Shown here: positions 18,813 through 29,112 of the stretch, piece after piece
Layout of the letters: each line of letters starts with the position of its first letter
Numbering within the stretch: the stretch's first letter is position 1
Source: Geminicoccaceae bacterium
Lineage (GTDB): Bacteria > Pseudomonadota > Alphaproteobacteria > Geminicoccales > Geminicoccaceae
Reading direction: 5' to 3'
DNA length: 64,000 nucleotides
NCBI GenBank assembly: GCA_020638465.1
Contig: JACKIM010000001.1
Span: forward strand, 2,120,354-2,184,353
Notes under the pieces: model-generated
What the model was told of the DNA's origin: nothing
Seen by the model: the letters and a program-made list of their open reading frames with translations, nothing else
Database searches by the model: none
Made by a program: the position numbers and the translations under genes

Positions 18813-19295
18813 TCAGCGCGTGCCGGAACGGAAGCGCGCGAGTGCCTCGATGAGCGCGTCGGCGAAGTCGAGCCGGTCTTCCGGTGTCAGAAACTGTCCA
18901 AGACGCAGGTGATTGCCGTGGCTGCTGACGACGACAAGGCTCGTGCGCGAGGGCGGGCGATCGATCTCGACACGTGCCCAGTAGGGTTCAAGGCGCCAGC
19001 TTCGGGAATTACCCGAACCGTCAACGGCCTCGATGTGAAGGCCTTCATCATCGAGCGTGACGCGCTGGTGGCGCCGCGCTTCCCTTTGCGCCCAGCGGAA
19101 TGCCACGAAAAGCAGGACGACATCCAGTCCGAGAAATCCCGAAATGGGCCATGCACCCATGGAGATGAAGATCAGGGACATCGTTGACACGACCAGACTC
19201 ACCCCGCCCATCAGCAACACAAAGGTTCGTGGCGAAACCGGCTGGTTGGGGTAGAGGATGGCCTCGAAATGCTGCGTGGTCGAACGGTCGATCAA
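18813..19295 (-). CDS. DUF2244 domain-containing membrane protein
   Basis: A 160-residue protein that begins with FEAILYPNQPVSPRTF, has two membrane helices around residues 25-70, and ends with a small domain containing GNSRSWRLEPYWARVEID and LRLGQFLTPEDRLDFADAL. This is the DUF2244 family, common near nth or cytochrome genes in Alphaproteobacteria. Function unknown. It is divergent from nth. Confidence 0.85.
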   Translation of the reverse strand: MIDRSTTQHFEAILYPNQPVSPRTFVLLMGGVSLVVSTMSLIFISMGAWPISGFLGLDVVLLFVAFRWAQREARRHQRVTLDDEGLHIEAVDGSGNSRSWRLEPYWARVEIDRPPSRTSLVVVSSHGNHLRLGQFLTPEDRLDFADALIEALARFRSGTR

Positions 19296-19390
19296 GATCG
19301 GTCTTCCGTGGTCGGGCGGCTGCCGGCGGCACTATGGCGATGCGGGGCACTCGCGCCAAGTCGAAACCGCAAAACGGAGAAATCAACACC

Positions 19391-20023
19391 ATGCGCAATG
19401 TCGATGTCGAGCGATTTTTTGCCCGATTGTGCGAAACCAATCCCAATCCGCGTACCGAGCTGCACTATCGTGATCCCTTTACACTGCTTGCGGCCGTGAT
19501 GCTGTCGGCTCAGGCGACTGATGTTGGCGTGAACAAGGCCACCGCGCGGCTTTTCGCCGAAGCGGACACGCCACAGGCGATGGTGGATCTGGGCGAGGAG
19601 AGAGTTCGCGACCTGATCAAGACGATCGGGCTCTTCCGCAACAAGGCCCGGAACCTGATCGAGCTTTCCCGCATCCTCGTGGAGCGTCATGGCGGCGTGG
19701 TTCCCAGGGAGCGCGAAGCGCTCGAAGCCCTGCCGGGAGTAGGGCGCAAGACGGCCAATGTCGTGCTCAACGAGGCGTTCGGCGAACCCACGATCGCCGT
19801 CGATACCCACATCTTCCGGCTGGGGAACCGAACCGGCCTGGCGCCCGGCAGGACGGCGCGCGAGGTCGAGGACAGGCTCCTCGAGGTCGTCCCGGAAGCC
19901 TATCGCAAGGGCGCGCATCACTGGCTGATCCTGCACGGCCGCTATGTGTGCAAGGCGCGCAGACCCGACTGCCCGAACTGCGCAGTCCGGGATATCTGCC
20001 AGTTCGGGGAAAAAGTCGAATGA
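19391..20023 (+). CDS. nth: Endonuclease III (base-excision repair)
   Basis: A 210-residue DNA glycosylase/AP lyase that removes oxidised pyrimidines. The helix-hairpin-helix is LEALPGVGRKTANVV with the catalytic Lys in GVGRKTA, the catalytic Asp is in IAVDTHIFRLGNRTG, and the C-terminal iron-sulfur ligands are in the pattern C-x6-C-x2-C-x5-C (CKARRPDCPNCAVRDIC). GGAG lies about 11 bases before the ATG. The open frame upstream to 19184 is antisense to DUF2244. Confidence 0.96.
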   Translation: MRNVDVERFFARLCETNPNPRTELHYRDPFTLLAAVMLSAQATDVGVNKATARLFAEADTPQAMVDLGEERVRDLIKTIGLFRNKARNLIELSRILVERHGGVVPREREALEALPGVGRKTANVVLNEAFGEPTIAVDTHIFRLGNRTGLAPGRTAREVEDRLLEVVPEAYRKGAHHWLILHGRYVCKARRPDCPNCAVRDICQFGEKVE

Positions 20024-20563
20024 CGATGGACGGCCGACCGCTGCACGGGAAATTTACCATATGTCAAAATATTCGACATGTCTGGAAGGGTATTCCGTTC
20101 CACAATGCTGGAGCGACGCAGCTTCCGGTCATGTACAAGGTGTGGAATTGCCCGATTTGTCGCGAATAACGCCGCAAGTTATTTGGGTTTTTCAAAGAAA
20201 GCAATCATAAGGTAAATATAAATAGTTTTCAATCATCTTGAGCGATTGATACCGTTTCGGTGATCGCAATTGCCTGATGTAAGAGTTTGCGACATTCGCG
20301 GTTTCGGGCGAACTTTGCCAAGGTTGAAACCTGTGTGCTTCATGGACTGCCGTCCAATGGCGAAGTGCGGCGATCGTCACATGACGTCGCGAGAGGCGGG
20401 ATCCGGCTCTCCGGTCCGGGGCAGTCCGCCGGTGCGGGACGACACCCCGCAATATCCGCCAACGATCCCGAGAGTGAAAATATGGGGTGGCCAACGCGAA
20501 CAAACGCTACTATGCATTCCAAAGCGCTTTGGAACATATAAACAGGTTGCGAAAGGGAGGAAC
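20024..20563. other. Intergenic promoter region of the sugar operon
   Basis: A 540-base stretch with no credible gene. Its right end holds the palindromic operator and the strong ribosome site AAAGGGAGG before the binding-protein gene. The left half is AT-rich. Confidence 0.6.
20517..20534. promoter_or_regulatory. 18-bp palindromic operator, LacI-family type
   Basis: TTCCAAAGCGCTTTGGAA is a perfect palindrome with a central CG, the hallmark of LacI-family operators. It ends 29 bases before the start codon of the sugar-binding protein, well placed to control the whole operon. No LacI-type regulator gene is in the window. Confidence 0.75.
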
Positions 20564-21823
20564 ATGAAAGGTTCGCTTCGCACAAGCCTTCTTGCGTTGA
20601 TGGCCTTTGGTGCCGTTGCCGGATCAGCTGGCGCGGCCCAACTTTCGGTTGTCAGCGGTGCCGTCGGCAATGACATTGAGGAACTCCGGCGCCAGCTCGA
20701 CATTTTCGAGGAGAAGACGGGCAACACGGTCGAAATCGTGACCATGCCCCCGTCGACCACTGACCAGTTCTCCCAGTATCGACTGTGGCTTTCCGCCCAG
20801 AATTCCGACATTGACGTCTATCGCACCGATGTCATCTGGGCGCCGCAGCTGGCCGAGCATCTTGTCGACCTGACCGAGGCGGCGGCCGATGTGACCGGCG
20901 AGCACTTCCCGGCGATCATCGAAAGCCAGACGGTCGATGGCCGTCTCGTCGCGATGCCGATCTTCACCGACGCGCCTGCCCTCTACTACCGCAAGGACCT
21001 TCTCGAAAAGCACGGCAAGGAACCGCCGAAGACCTGGGACGAGCTCGCGGAGACGGCCAAAGCCGTGGTCGAAGGCGAGGGTTCTGCCGACCTGTTCGGT
21101 TTCGTCTTTCAGGGGGCCGCCTACGAGGGGCTGACCTGCGACGCGCTGGAATGGGTGAAGTCGAACGGCGGCGGCCAGGTCGTCGAGGCCGATGGCACGA
21201 TCTCGATCAACAACGAGAACGCCGCAGCCGCTCTCGATCGTGTCCGGAGCTGGATCGGGTCGGTCGCTCCCGAGGGCGTCCTCGGTTACAAGGAGGAAGA
21301 CAGCCGCGGTGTCTGGCAGACCGGGAATGCGGTCTTCATGCGCAACTGGCCTTATGCCTATGCGCTCAGCAATGGCGACGACAGCGCGGTGAAGGACAAG
21401 TTCGACGTTGTGCCGCTGCCGGCGGGCGATAATGACGGCGGCAGTGCGGCGACGCTGGGCGGCTGGAACCTTGCCGTTTCGCGCTATTCCGACGAGCAGG
21501 AAGCCTCCATCGAGCTGGTCAAGTTCCTGGCCTCGGCGGAGATGCAGAAGGAACGCGCGATCAATTCGTCGCGTCTGCCGACCATCGCATCCCTGTATGA
21601 GGACAAGGATATCCTCGCCGAGCAGCCTGTCATCGGCAAGTGGTTGCCGATCTTCCAGCAGGCGGTTCCGCGTCCCTCGGCACCGACCAAGGGCAATTAC
21701 AACCAGGTCAGCCAGGAGTTCTGGACAGCCGTCCACAAGACCCTTTCCGGAGAAGGTTCCGGCGCCGACAATCTCGCCGACCTGGAAAAGAAGCTGAAGC
21801 GCATCCGCCGTTCGGGCTGGTGA
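20564..21823 (+). CDS. Extracellular sugar-binding protein of an ABC transporter
   Basis: A 419-residue protein with a signal peptide (LLALMAFGAVAGSAGA, cleavage near AAQL) and the family 1 solute-binding fold: VSGAVGNDIEELRRQLDIFEEKTGN, DVYRTDVIWAPQLAEHLVDL and the conserved NWPYAYAL. It is closest in feel to trehalose/maltose/alpha-glucoside binding proteins (ThuE/AglE-like). It opens an operon with two permeases, an alpha-glucosidase and an ATPase, which supports an alpha-glucoside substrate. Confidence 0.93.
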   Translation: MKGSLRTSLLALMAFGAVAGSAGAAQLSVVSGAVGNDIEELRRQLDIFEEKTGNTVEIVTMPPSTTDQFSQYRLWLSAQNSDIDVYRTDVIWAPQLAEHLVDLTEAAADVTGEHFPAIIESQTVDGRLVAMPIFTDAPALYYRKDLLEKHGKEPPKTWDELAETAKAVVEGEGSADLFGFVFQGAAYEGLTCDALEWVKSNGGGQVVEADGTISINNENAAAALDRVRSWIGSVAPEGVLGYKEEDSRGVWQTGNAVFMRNWPYAYALSNGDDSAVKDKFDVVPLPAGDNDGGSAATLGGWNLAVSRYSDEQEASIELVKFLASAEMQKERAINSSRLPTIASLYEDKDILAEQPVIGKWLPIFQQAVPRPSAPTKGNYNQVSQEFWTAVHKTLSGEGSGADNLADLEKKLKRIRRSGW

Positions 21824-21852
21824 CCGCAAGCGTCGTCCGACCGCAATAGCGC

Positions 21853-21886
21853 GTGACGGCGGGGCGCCGGTGCGTCCCGTCGTCAC
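21853..21886 (+). terminator. Strong intercistronic hairpin after the binding-protein gene
   Basis: GTGACGGCGGG pairs with CCCGTCGTCAC (11 pairs, one G-U) across a 12-base loop, 29 bases after the stop codon. There is no T-tract, so it is more likely an RNA-stabilising or partial-termination hairpin that raises binding-protein expression over the permeases, as in malE-malF type operons. Confidence 0.6.
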
Positions 21887-21935
21887 TGCCCATCATGAAA
21901 TCGCCTGAGGCGGATAGCGTTGGGGAGGGTTAGTC

Positions 21936-22867
21936 ATGGCCGGTCAATCGCAATTGACCCAAGAAAAAGTCCGGGCAGCGTGGCTGTTCCTGCTGCCGAT
22001 GATGGTCATCCTGGCCGTCGTGGCAGGCTGGCCGCTGCTGCGAACGATCTACCTGGGCTTCACGGACGCGAAGCTGTCCAGCATCAACAGCGCGCAGTGG
22101 ATCGGTTTCGAAAACTACCTTTTCTATCTGGACTATGGCGATGGCGAAGGTGAGTGGATCGGTCTGCTTGCCGATCCGACCTGGTGGAGATCGGTCTGGA
22201 ACACGGTCTACTTCACGATCATCTCGGTCACGCTGGAGACGGCACTTGGGCTGATCGTCGCCCTTGTCCTCAATGCCCAGTTCTTCGGCCGTGGCTTCAT
22301 ACGGGCGGCGATCCTGGTCCCGTGGGCCATACCCACCATCGTTTCGGCCAAGATGTGGGCGTGGATGATGAACGACCAGTTCGGCATCCTCAATGACCTC
22401 CTCATGAAGATCGGCCTCATCAGCCAGCCGATCGCCTGGACGGCTTCGCCGGACACGGCAATGATCGCGGTGATCATCGTCGATGTGTGGAAGACCACGC
22501 CGTTCATGGCACTGCTCATCCTTGCCGGCCTGCAGATGGTTCCGGGCGACATCTACGAGGCGGCGAAGCTCGACGGCGTCCATCCGGTGAAGACCTTCTT
22601 CAAGGTGACACTGCCGCTCATCCGTCCCGCGGTCATGGTGGCCGTCATCTTCCGGGCGCTCGACAGCCTGCGCATCTTCGACCTGATCTACGTGCTGACG
22701 CCAGGTACCGAATCGACCAAGACGATGTCGGTCTATGCCCAGGAAAACCTCTTCGCCTTCGACAACTTCGCCTACGGCTCGGCCGCATCGACGCTGCTGT
22801 TCCTGATTATCGCGACGATCACCATCGCCTACATCAAGATCGGCCGTCTCAATCTCGGTGGAGACAA

Positions 22868-22871
<4 letters not shown>
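21936..22871 (+). CDS. Sugar ABC transporter permease (MalF/ThuF type)
   Basis: A 311-residue inner-membrane protein with six predicted helices. The EAA loop that contacts the ATPase is visible in IYEAAKLDGVHPVKTFFKVTLP. It pairs with the next permease to form the channel. Its stop overlaps the next start (ATGA). Confidence 0.93.
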
Positions 22872-23701
<830 letters not shown>

Positions 23702-23705
23702 GATC

Positions 23706-25358
23706 TTGCTCACCTTCGAACCTTCCATTCACCTGACACCCAGGGTCGGGCCCCGGTCCGACCTCTGGTGGAAGGGGGCCGTGATCTACCAGATCTATCC
23801 ACGCAGCTTCGTCGACAGCAATGGCGACGGCGTGGGCGATCTGTCCGGCATCACCTCCAGGCTGGATTATGTCGCCAGTCTCGGTGTGGATGCGATCTGG
23901 ATATCCCCTTTCATGAGGAGTCCGCAGGCCGACTACGGATACGACGTGTCGGATTACCGCGACGTCGATCCGATGTTCGGCACGCTGGCGGATTTCGACG
24001 AGCTGGTGGCACGGGCCCACGGCCTCGGGCTCAAGGTGATGATCGACTTCGTGCCGAGCCACACGTCGATCCGGCACCCGTGGTTCGCCGAGAGCCGCGC
24101 CTCGCGGGACAACCCCAAATCGGACTGGTATGTCTGGGCCGATCCGAAGCCCGACGGCACGGCACCCAACAACTGGATGTCGGTGTTCGGAGGGCCCGCC
24201 TGGGAATTCGACACGAGACGTGGCCAGTACTATCTGCATAATTTTCTCAAGGAGCAGCCCGATCTCGATTTCCACAATCCGGATGTGATCGAGGCCCTGT
24301 TGGCGCAGGCGGAGTTCTGGCTCCAGCGCGGTGTCGACGGGTTTCGCATCGATGCCATCGATTTTGGCGTCCATGATCCCGAACTCCGGGACAATCCTGC
24401 CCGACCGCCGGTGACCGACCAGCACGGCGCCACCACCCCCTTCAACATGCAGTACCAGTTGTGGAACAAGGCCCGGCCCGAACTGTCGGAGATGTTCTTC
24501 AAGCCGATCTTCAGGCTTTCGCAGCGCTATGGCGCGACATGCCTGCTGGGCGAGATCAGCGGCGACACGTCGCTTGAGCGCATGGGCGACTACAGCTCGG
24601 GCGGCGGTCTCGACATGGCCTACAGCTTCCAGCTTCTTTCCTGCAAGCTCGCGGAGATCCGGGGGCACATCGAGGAGGCGGAGGCGTTTCTCGGCGATGG
24701 CTGGGCCTGCTGGTCGTTCTCGAACCACGATTGCTTCCGGTCCGCAACGCGTTTCGGGGGCGCGCATCCGGATGACCGGTTGCGCAAGATGATCCCGCAA
24801 CTCCTGTGTTCCCTGCGCGGCTCCATCTGTCTGTATCAGGGCGAGGAACTGGGGCTTGAGGAAACGGAGCTCACCTATGACCAGATCCACGATCCGGTCG
24901 GCAAGACCTTCTGGCCGGCCAGCAAGGGACGCGATGGCTGCCGGACCCCCATTCCCTGGAAGGCCCAGTCCGAGCATGGCGGGTTCACGACCGGCGCACC
25001 GTGGCTGCCCGTGGGATCCGTCAACATGGCGATGGCCGTGGACCGGCAGGAGGCCGACCCGCATTCGGTCCTCGGTGTCACCAGGACATTCCTGCACTGG
25101 CGGCGGGAGCATGACGCCCTGCGCACCGGCGACATCGAGTTCGTCGATGCGGGCAGGGGTATTCTCGCCTTCATCCGCCGCACGCCGGGCGAGACGCTCC
25201 TGAGCGCCTTCAACATCACGGACACGGATCGCTGCCACGAGATCGAGCTCGTTGCAGCGGATGCCGGATGTCCGACCGCAACCGGTGAGTTCAAGGACAA
25301 TCGCCTGAGCTTGCCCCCTTATGGTGTGTTTTTCGGAAGAATCACCGACGCCTCATGA
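23706..25358 (+). CDS. Alpha-glucosidase, glycoside hydrolase family 13
   Basis: A 550-residue cytoplasmic enzyme (no signal peptide). The family signatures are WWKGAVIYQIYPRSF, DSNGDGVGDL, the nucleophile D216 in GFRIDAIDF, the acid/base E283 in LLGEISGD and the transition-state Asp in SNHD. It would hydrolyse the alpha-glucoside imported by the flanking ABC genes. The best start is TTG at 23706, five bases after the permease stop; no ATG fits the conserved N-terminus. Confidence 0.93.
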   Translation: MLTFEPSIHLTPRVGPRSDLWWKGAVIYQIYPRSFVDSNGDGVGDLSGITSRLDYVASLGVDAIWISPFMRSPQADYGYDVSDYRDVDPMFGTLADFDELVARAHGLGLKVMIDFVPSHTSIRHPWFAESRASRDNPKSDWYVWADPKPDGTAPNNWMSVFGGPAWEFDTRRGQYYLHNFLKEQPDLDFHNPDVIEALLAQAEFWLQRGVDGFRIDAIDFGVHDPELRDNPARPPVTDQHGATTPFNMQYQLWNKARPELSEMFFKPIFRLSQRYGATCLLGEISGDTSLERMGDYSSGGGLDMAYSFQLLSCKLAEIRGHIEEAEAFLGDGWACWSFSNHDCFRSATRFGGAHPDDRLRKMIPQLLCSLRGSICLYQGEELGLEETELTYDQIHDPVGKTFWPASKGRDGCRTPIPWKAQSEHGGFTTGAPWLPVGSVNMAMAVDRQEADPHSVLGVTRTFLHWRREHDALRTGDIEFVDAGRGILAFIRRTPGETLLSAFNITDTDRCHEIELVAADAGCPTATGEFKDNRLSLPPYGVFFGRITDAS

Positions 25359-25386
25359 TGGATCGTGTGATGGGAGGGAGAGAGCC

Positions 25387-26487
25387 ATGGCCGCAATAAA
25401 GCTCGAAAACGTCAAGAAGTCCTTTGGCAATGTGCATGTCATCAAGGGTGTCGATCTCGACATCAAGTCCAACGAGTTCATCGTGTTCGTCGGTCCGTCC
25501 GGATGCGGGAAGTCGACGCTCCTGCGGCTGGTGGCCGGACTGGAGGACATCACTTCGGGTGAGCTTTCGATCGACGGAAAGGTCGTGAACAGGCTGGCTC
25601 CGTCGGATCGTGGCATCGCCATGGTGTTCCAGTCCTATGCACTCTATCCGCATATGACGGTCTACGAGAATATGGCATTCGGTCTCAAACTGGCCAAGAC
25701 AGATCCCGGTGAGGCTGACGGGAAGGTACGGAATGCCGCCCGTATCCTGCAGCTCGAACACCTGCTGGAACGCCTGCCCAAGCAGCTTTCCGGAGGCCAG
25801 CGCCAGCGTGTCGCCATCGGCCGGGCGATCACCCGCGATCCCAAGGTCTTCCTGTTCGACGAGCCGCTGTCCAATCTTGATGCCGCCTTGCGCGTGCAGA
25901 TGCGTATCGAGATTGCCAAACTGCACCACTCGCTCAACGCGACGATGATCTACGTGACCCATGATCAGGTCGAGGCCATGACGCTGGCCGATCGGATCGT
26001 CGTGCTGGAGGCGGGCTACGTACAGCAGTTCGGCTCGCCTCTCGATCTCTATCATCACCCGCAGAACCGTTTCGTCGCCGGGTTCATCGGCAGCCCGAAG
26101 ATGAATTTCCTCCCGGCGGAACTGGTCGCCACCGAGAGTGATCGGGCCCAGATCCGCACCCATGGCGGCGCGACGCTCTCCGCTCCGATACGCGCCCATG
26201 GCTCGGTCAAGGGGAATGGCTACGAACTGGGAATCCGGCCCGAGCATCTTGTCGAGGGCGGCGGCGGCGATGCCCAGATTTCCGGCCCGGTCGTGGCGGT
26301 CGAGCATCTCGGGGCGGAAACCTACCTTTATGTCGACATGGGGCAGGAACTGCCGCTGACGGTCAAGTCCGCCGGCAACAGCACGACGCGCCCCGGCGAC
26401 ACCATCCAGATCGGTATTCCCAGTGGAGCCTGCTATCTGTTCGACAAGGACGGTAAGGCGTTCGACCGGCAGGCGTATGATGGCTGA
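25387..26487 (+). CDS. Sugar ABC transporter ATPase (UgpC/MalK/ThuK type)
   Basis: A 366-residue protein with Walker A GPSGCGKST, signature LSGGQRQRVAIGRA, Walker B VFLFDEPLSNLD, H-loop YVTHDQVEAM and a C-terminal TOBE/OB regulatory domain (YELGIRPEHL). It energises the two permeases. GGGAGGGAGAG precedes the ATG. It is the last gene of the operon and is followed by a terminator. Confidence 0.95.
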   Translation: MAAIKLENVKKSFGNVHVIKGVDLDIKSNEFIVFVGPSGCGKSTLLRLVAGLEDITSGELSIDGKVVNRLAPSDRGIAMVFQSYALYPHMTVYENMAFGLKLAKTDPGEADGKVRNAARILQLEHLLERLPKQLSGGQRQRVAIGRAITRDPKVFLFDEPLSNLDAALRVQMRIEIAKLHHSLNATMIYVTHDQVEAMTLADRIVVLEAGYVQQFGSPLDLYHHPQNRFVAGFIGSPKMNFLPAELVATESDRAQIRTHGGATLSAPIRAHGSVKGNGYELGIRPEHLVEGGGGDAQISGPVVAVEHLGAETYLYVDMGQELPLTVKSAGNSTTRPGDTIQIGIPSGACYLFDKDGKAFDRQAYDG

Positions 26488-26513
26488 GTGGTAACCTCCC
26501 TGCCACTCGGTTA

Positions 26514-26545
26514 GCGGCCCCCGTGACCCCATATCCGGGGGCCGC
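26514..26545 (+). terminator. Terminator of the alpha-glucoside operon
   Basis: GCGGCCCCCG pairs perfectly with CGGGGGCCGC across a 12-base loop, 26 bases after the ATPase stop. The T-run is short (ATTT), so termination strength is uncertain. Confidence 0.75.
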
Positions 26546-26727
26546 ACCATTTCAAAGGGACAGGCTTCCGGCACGGGAGGAATCTTGCCGCCCGGCTCTG
26601 TCTTGAAAGCGTCATGGAACTCGTATAGTTTTCTACCTGTCAATATCATCCATTTGGTGAATGGATAGCCTGTGGAGGGCGAGGTCTTGAGATTTCCTGT
26701 GTTCATATTCCTGAGTACGAGAGCCTG

Positions 26728-27306
26728 ATGTACAGGCCGGAGCGTCATACGTTGTCGCTTTCGGCCTTTCCCGCACTGGTGCTCAATGCCGACTACCAGC
26801 CATTGAGCTATTTCCCGCTGTCTCTCTGGAACTGGCAGGAATCGGTCAAGGCGATCGTTCTCGATCGTGTTGATGTCGTATCATTATACGACCGGACCAT
26901 TCGTTCGCCGGGGAGTGAATTGTGCCTGCCGAGTGTGGTGGCGTTGAGAGAATATATTCCACAAAGCCGCCGCCCGCCATTCACGCGCTTCAACCTGTTC
27001 CTGCGCGACCGGTTCACCTGCCAGTATTGCAGGCAGCCTTTCCATGCGACCGATCTGACCTTCGATCATCTGATCCCGCGCAGCCGTGGCGGGCGGACGT
27101 CCTGGACCAACATCGTCACGGCATGCAACCGGTGCAACCTGCGCAAGAGCAACCGGTTGCCCGGGGAATGCGGCATGCACCCGATGCACCGCCCGGAGAT
27201 GCCGACAACCTGGCAATTACAGCAGAACGGCCGGGCATTCCCTCCCAATTTTTTACATGAAAGCTGGCGGGATTACCTCTACTGGGACAGCGAGCTTGAA
27301 GAGTGA
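26728..27306 (+). CDS. HNH endonuclease
   Basis: A 192-residue protein. After a conserved N-terminus (ALVLNADYQPLSYFPLSLWNW) comes an HNH nuclease domain: zinc pair FTCQYCRQPF, catalytic block TFDHLIPRSRGGRTSWTNIV and second zinc pair ACNRCNLRKSNRLP. This type is widespread and chromosomal in Alphaproteobacteria and resembles RecQ/restriction-associated HNH proteins; its physiological role is not established. It stands alone, with about 240 bases upstream. Confidence 0.92.
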   Translation: MYRPERHTLSLSAFPALVLNADYQPLSYFPLSLWNWQESVKAIVLDRVDVVSLYDRTIRSPGSELCLPSVVALREYIPQSRRPPFTRFNLFLRDRFTCQYCRQPFHATDLTFDHLIPRSRGGRTSWTNIVTACNRCNLRKSNRLPGECGMHPMHRPEMPTTWQLQQNGRAFPPNFLHESWRDYLYWDSELEE

Positions 27307-27398
27307 AGGGGAGGCCATGCGGCTTGCCGGGCCGCATTGACAAATCCCGGTTGAACCGTTCATCTCGTCGCAGGAGACTCGCCGAGGGATAACCGGAC

Positions 27399-28298
27399 TT
27401 GGAAAGTTGGCGTGAACAACCGTGGGTTTTTGTGGGCTTCGTGATGCCCGCCTTCATCTGGTTGTTGCTGTTCTTCCTGGTTCCTCTCGGGATGGTCTGG
27501 GTGCTGGGTTTCGGCGAGCGGACCGGACCGGTCGACATCCAGATTACCTGGACATTCGGCAATTATATCAAGGCGTTCGATTCGATCTATCTGTGGTTGT
27601 TCGCCAAGACGCTCCTGATTGCCGCAATCGCCACCATTCTTTGTCTCATTGTCAGCTTTCCCCTTGCGCTTGCCATCAGCTTCGCCACACCGGCAACCAA
27701 GTCATTATTGCTCATGTTGGTGATCCTGCCATTCTGGACCAATCTGCTGATCCGCACCTATGCGTTGATCGCCGTGTTGCGCAGCAAGGGCTATGTGAAT
27801 TATGGGCTCGAATATCTGTGGCTGGGCGCAAAGTCCATCGCGGCTCCATTGGGACTGGACGCCTTTCTCGGTGCCCGCTTCCAGCCGGTCGAATTGCTTT
27901 ACAGCAATACAGCCGTCGTTTTCGGTATCGTCTATGTCTACCTGCCCTTCATGGTGCTGCCGCTCTATGCCTCGCTGGAACGCCTCGACCGCTCCCTGCT
28001 CGAAGCCAGCCTCGATCTGGGCGCGAGCCAGTGGCGCACATTCTGGTCCGTCACCGTGCCGCTGGCCGCCCCGGGCATCGTTTCGGGCATCATACTGGTA
28101 TTCATTCCCGCTCTGGGGACCTTCCTCATTTCCGACCTGCTTGGTGGACCCCACAGCGAGCTCATCGGCAATGTGATCGAGCGACAGTTCAAGGCGGCCA
28201 ACAACCTGCCACTGGGCTCGGCCATGTCGTTCATCCTGCTCTACCTCACCTTCGCGGCGCTGATCCTCCGGGCGCGCTGGAGCGAACGCGATGGCTGA
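27399..28298 (+). CDS. potB: Polyamine-type ABC transporter permease (PotB-like)
   Basis: A 299-residue protein with six helices and the EAA loop LLEASLDLGASQWRTFWSVTVP. The block LPFWTNLLIRTYA is typical of PotB. The start is TTG at 27399 with GAGGGAT upstream. It overlaps potC by 8 bases. The substrate (spermidine/putrescine) is inferred from family resemblance. Confidence 0.9.
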   Translation: MESWREQPWVFVGFVMPAFIWLLLFFLVPLGMVWVLGFGERTGPVDIQITWTFGNYIKAFDSIYLWLFAKTLLIAAIATILCLIVSFPLALAISFATPATKSLLLMLVILPFWTNLLIRTYALIAVLRSKGYVNYGLEYLWLGAKSIAAPLGLDAFLGARFQPVELLYSNTAVVFGIVYVYLPFMVLPLYASLERLDRSLLEASLDLGASQWRTFWSVTVPLAAPGIVSGIILVFIPALGTFLISDLLGGPHSELIGNVIERQFKAANNLPLGSAMSFILLYLTFAALILRARWSERDG

Positions 28299-29112
28299 GC
28301 GCAAGGGCGTTCTCGACTATGGCCGCCAGTGGTGGGTGCGGATCTGGATGCTCTGCGTCTTCGTCTTCCTCTATGCGCCCATCGTCATCCTCGTCGTGTT
28401 CAGCTTCAACGACAGCAAGCGCAACATCGTCTGGCGCGGCTTCACCCTCGATTATTACTACAAGGCGATTTCCAACAGTTCGCTGATTGAAGCATTCACG
28501 AACAGTATCTTCATAGCGATCATCTCGACGACGGTAAGTACCGCGATGGGTGCATTGATCGCCCTGGGCTTGTGGCGCTTCCGGTTCCCCGGCCGGTCCG
28601 TGCTGGAAGGGCTCAACGCATTGCCCATCGTCATTCCGGAAATCTGCATGGGTGTGTCGTTGCTGGTTCTGTTCAACCGCATCGGCTGGCCCAACGATCT
28701 GCCCTGGCCGTTCAACCTCGGCCCCATCGTCATAGGCCATGTCGTCTTCAGCTTTCCCTTCGTCGCCGTTGTCGTCCGTGCGCGCATGGAGGGATTCGAC
28801 CGCTCGCTGGAGGAGGCGTCGAAGGATCTGGGCGCATCGGAATGGCAGACCTTCCGGCGCGTCACCGTGCCCTACATGAAGCCTGGACTGGTCGCAGGCG
28901 CATTGCTGGCGATGACCCTGTCGCTGGATGATTTCGTGATCACCTTCTTCACCAGCGGTCCCGATACGCTGACATTCCCGATCAAGGTCTATTCAATGGT
29001 CCGGTTTGGTGCGACGCCGGAGGTCAATGCCGCGTCCACGGTGCTGATCCTGATCACGCTTCTGCTCACCGTGGTGGCGATGCGCCTGCAAAAGCCGGAG
29101 AAAGTCGCATGA
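28291..29112 (+). CDS. potC: Polyamine-type ABC transporter permease (PotC-like)
   Basis: A 273-residue permease with PotC features: FLYAPIVILVVFSFNDSK, the EAA loop LEEASKDLGASEWQTFRRVTVP, and LSLDDFVITFFTSGP. It is translationally coupled to potB (8-base overlap) and to the ATPase (ATGA). Confidence 0.92.
   Translation: MAERKGVLDYGRQWWVRIWMLCVFVFLYAPIVILVVFSFNDSKRNIVWRGFTLDYYYKAISNSSLIEAFTNSIFIAIISTTVSTAMGALIALGLWRFRFPGRSVLEGLNALPIVIPEICMGVSLLVLFNRIGWPNDLPWPFNLGPIVIGHVVFSFPFVAVVVRARMEGFDRSLEEASKDLGASEWQTFRRVTVPYMKPGLVAGALLAMTLSLDDFVITFFTSGPDTLTFPIKVYSMVRFGATPEVNAASTVLILITLLLTVVAMRLQKPEKVA

Noticed and set aside
25342..26748. 468-codon minus-strand frame over the sugar ATPase and terminator
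   Set aside because: Shadow of the ABC ATPase; it also runs through a clear terminator.
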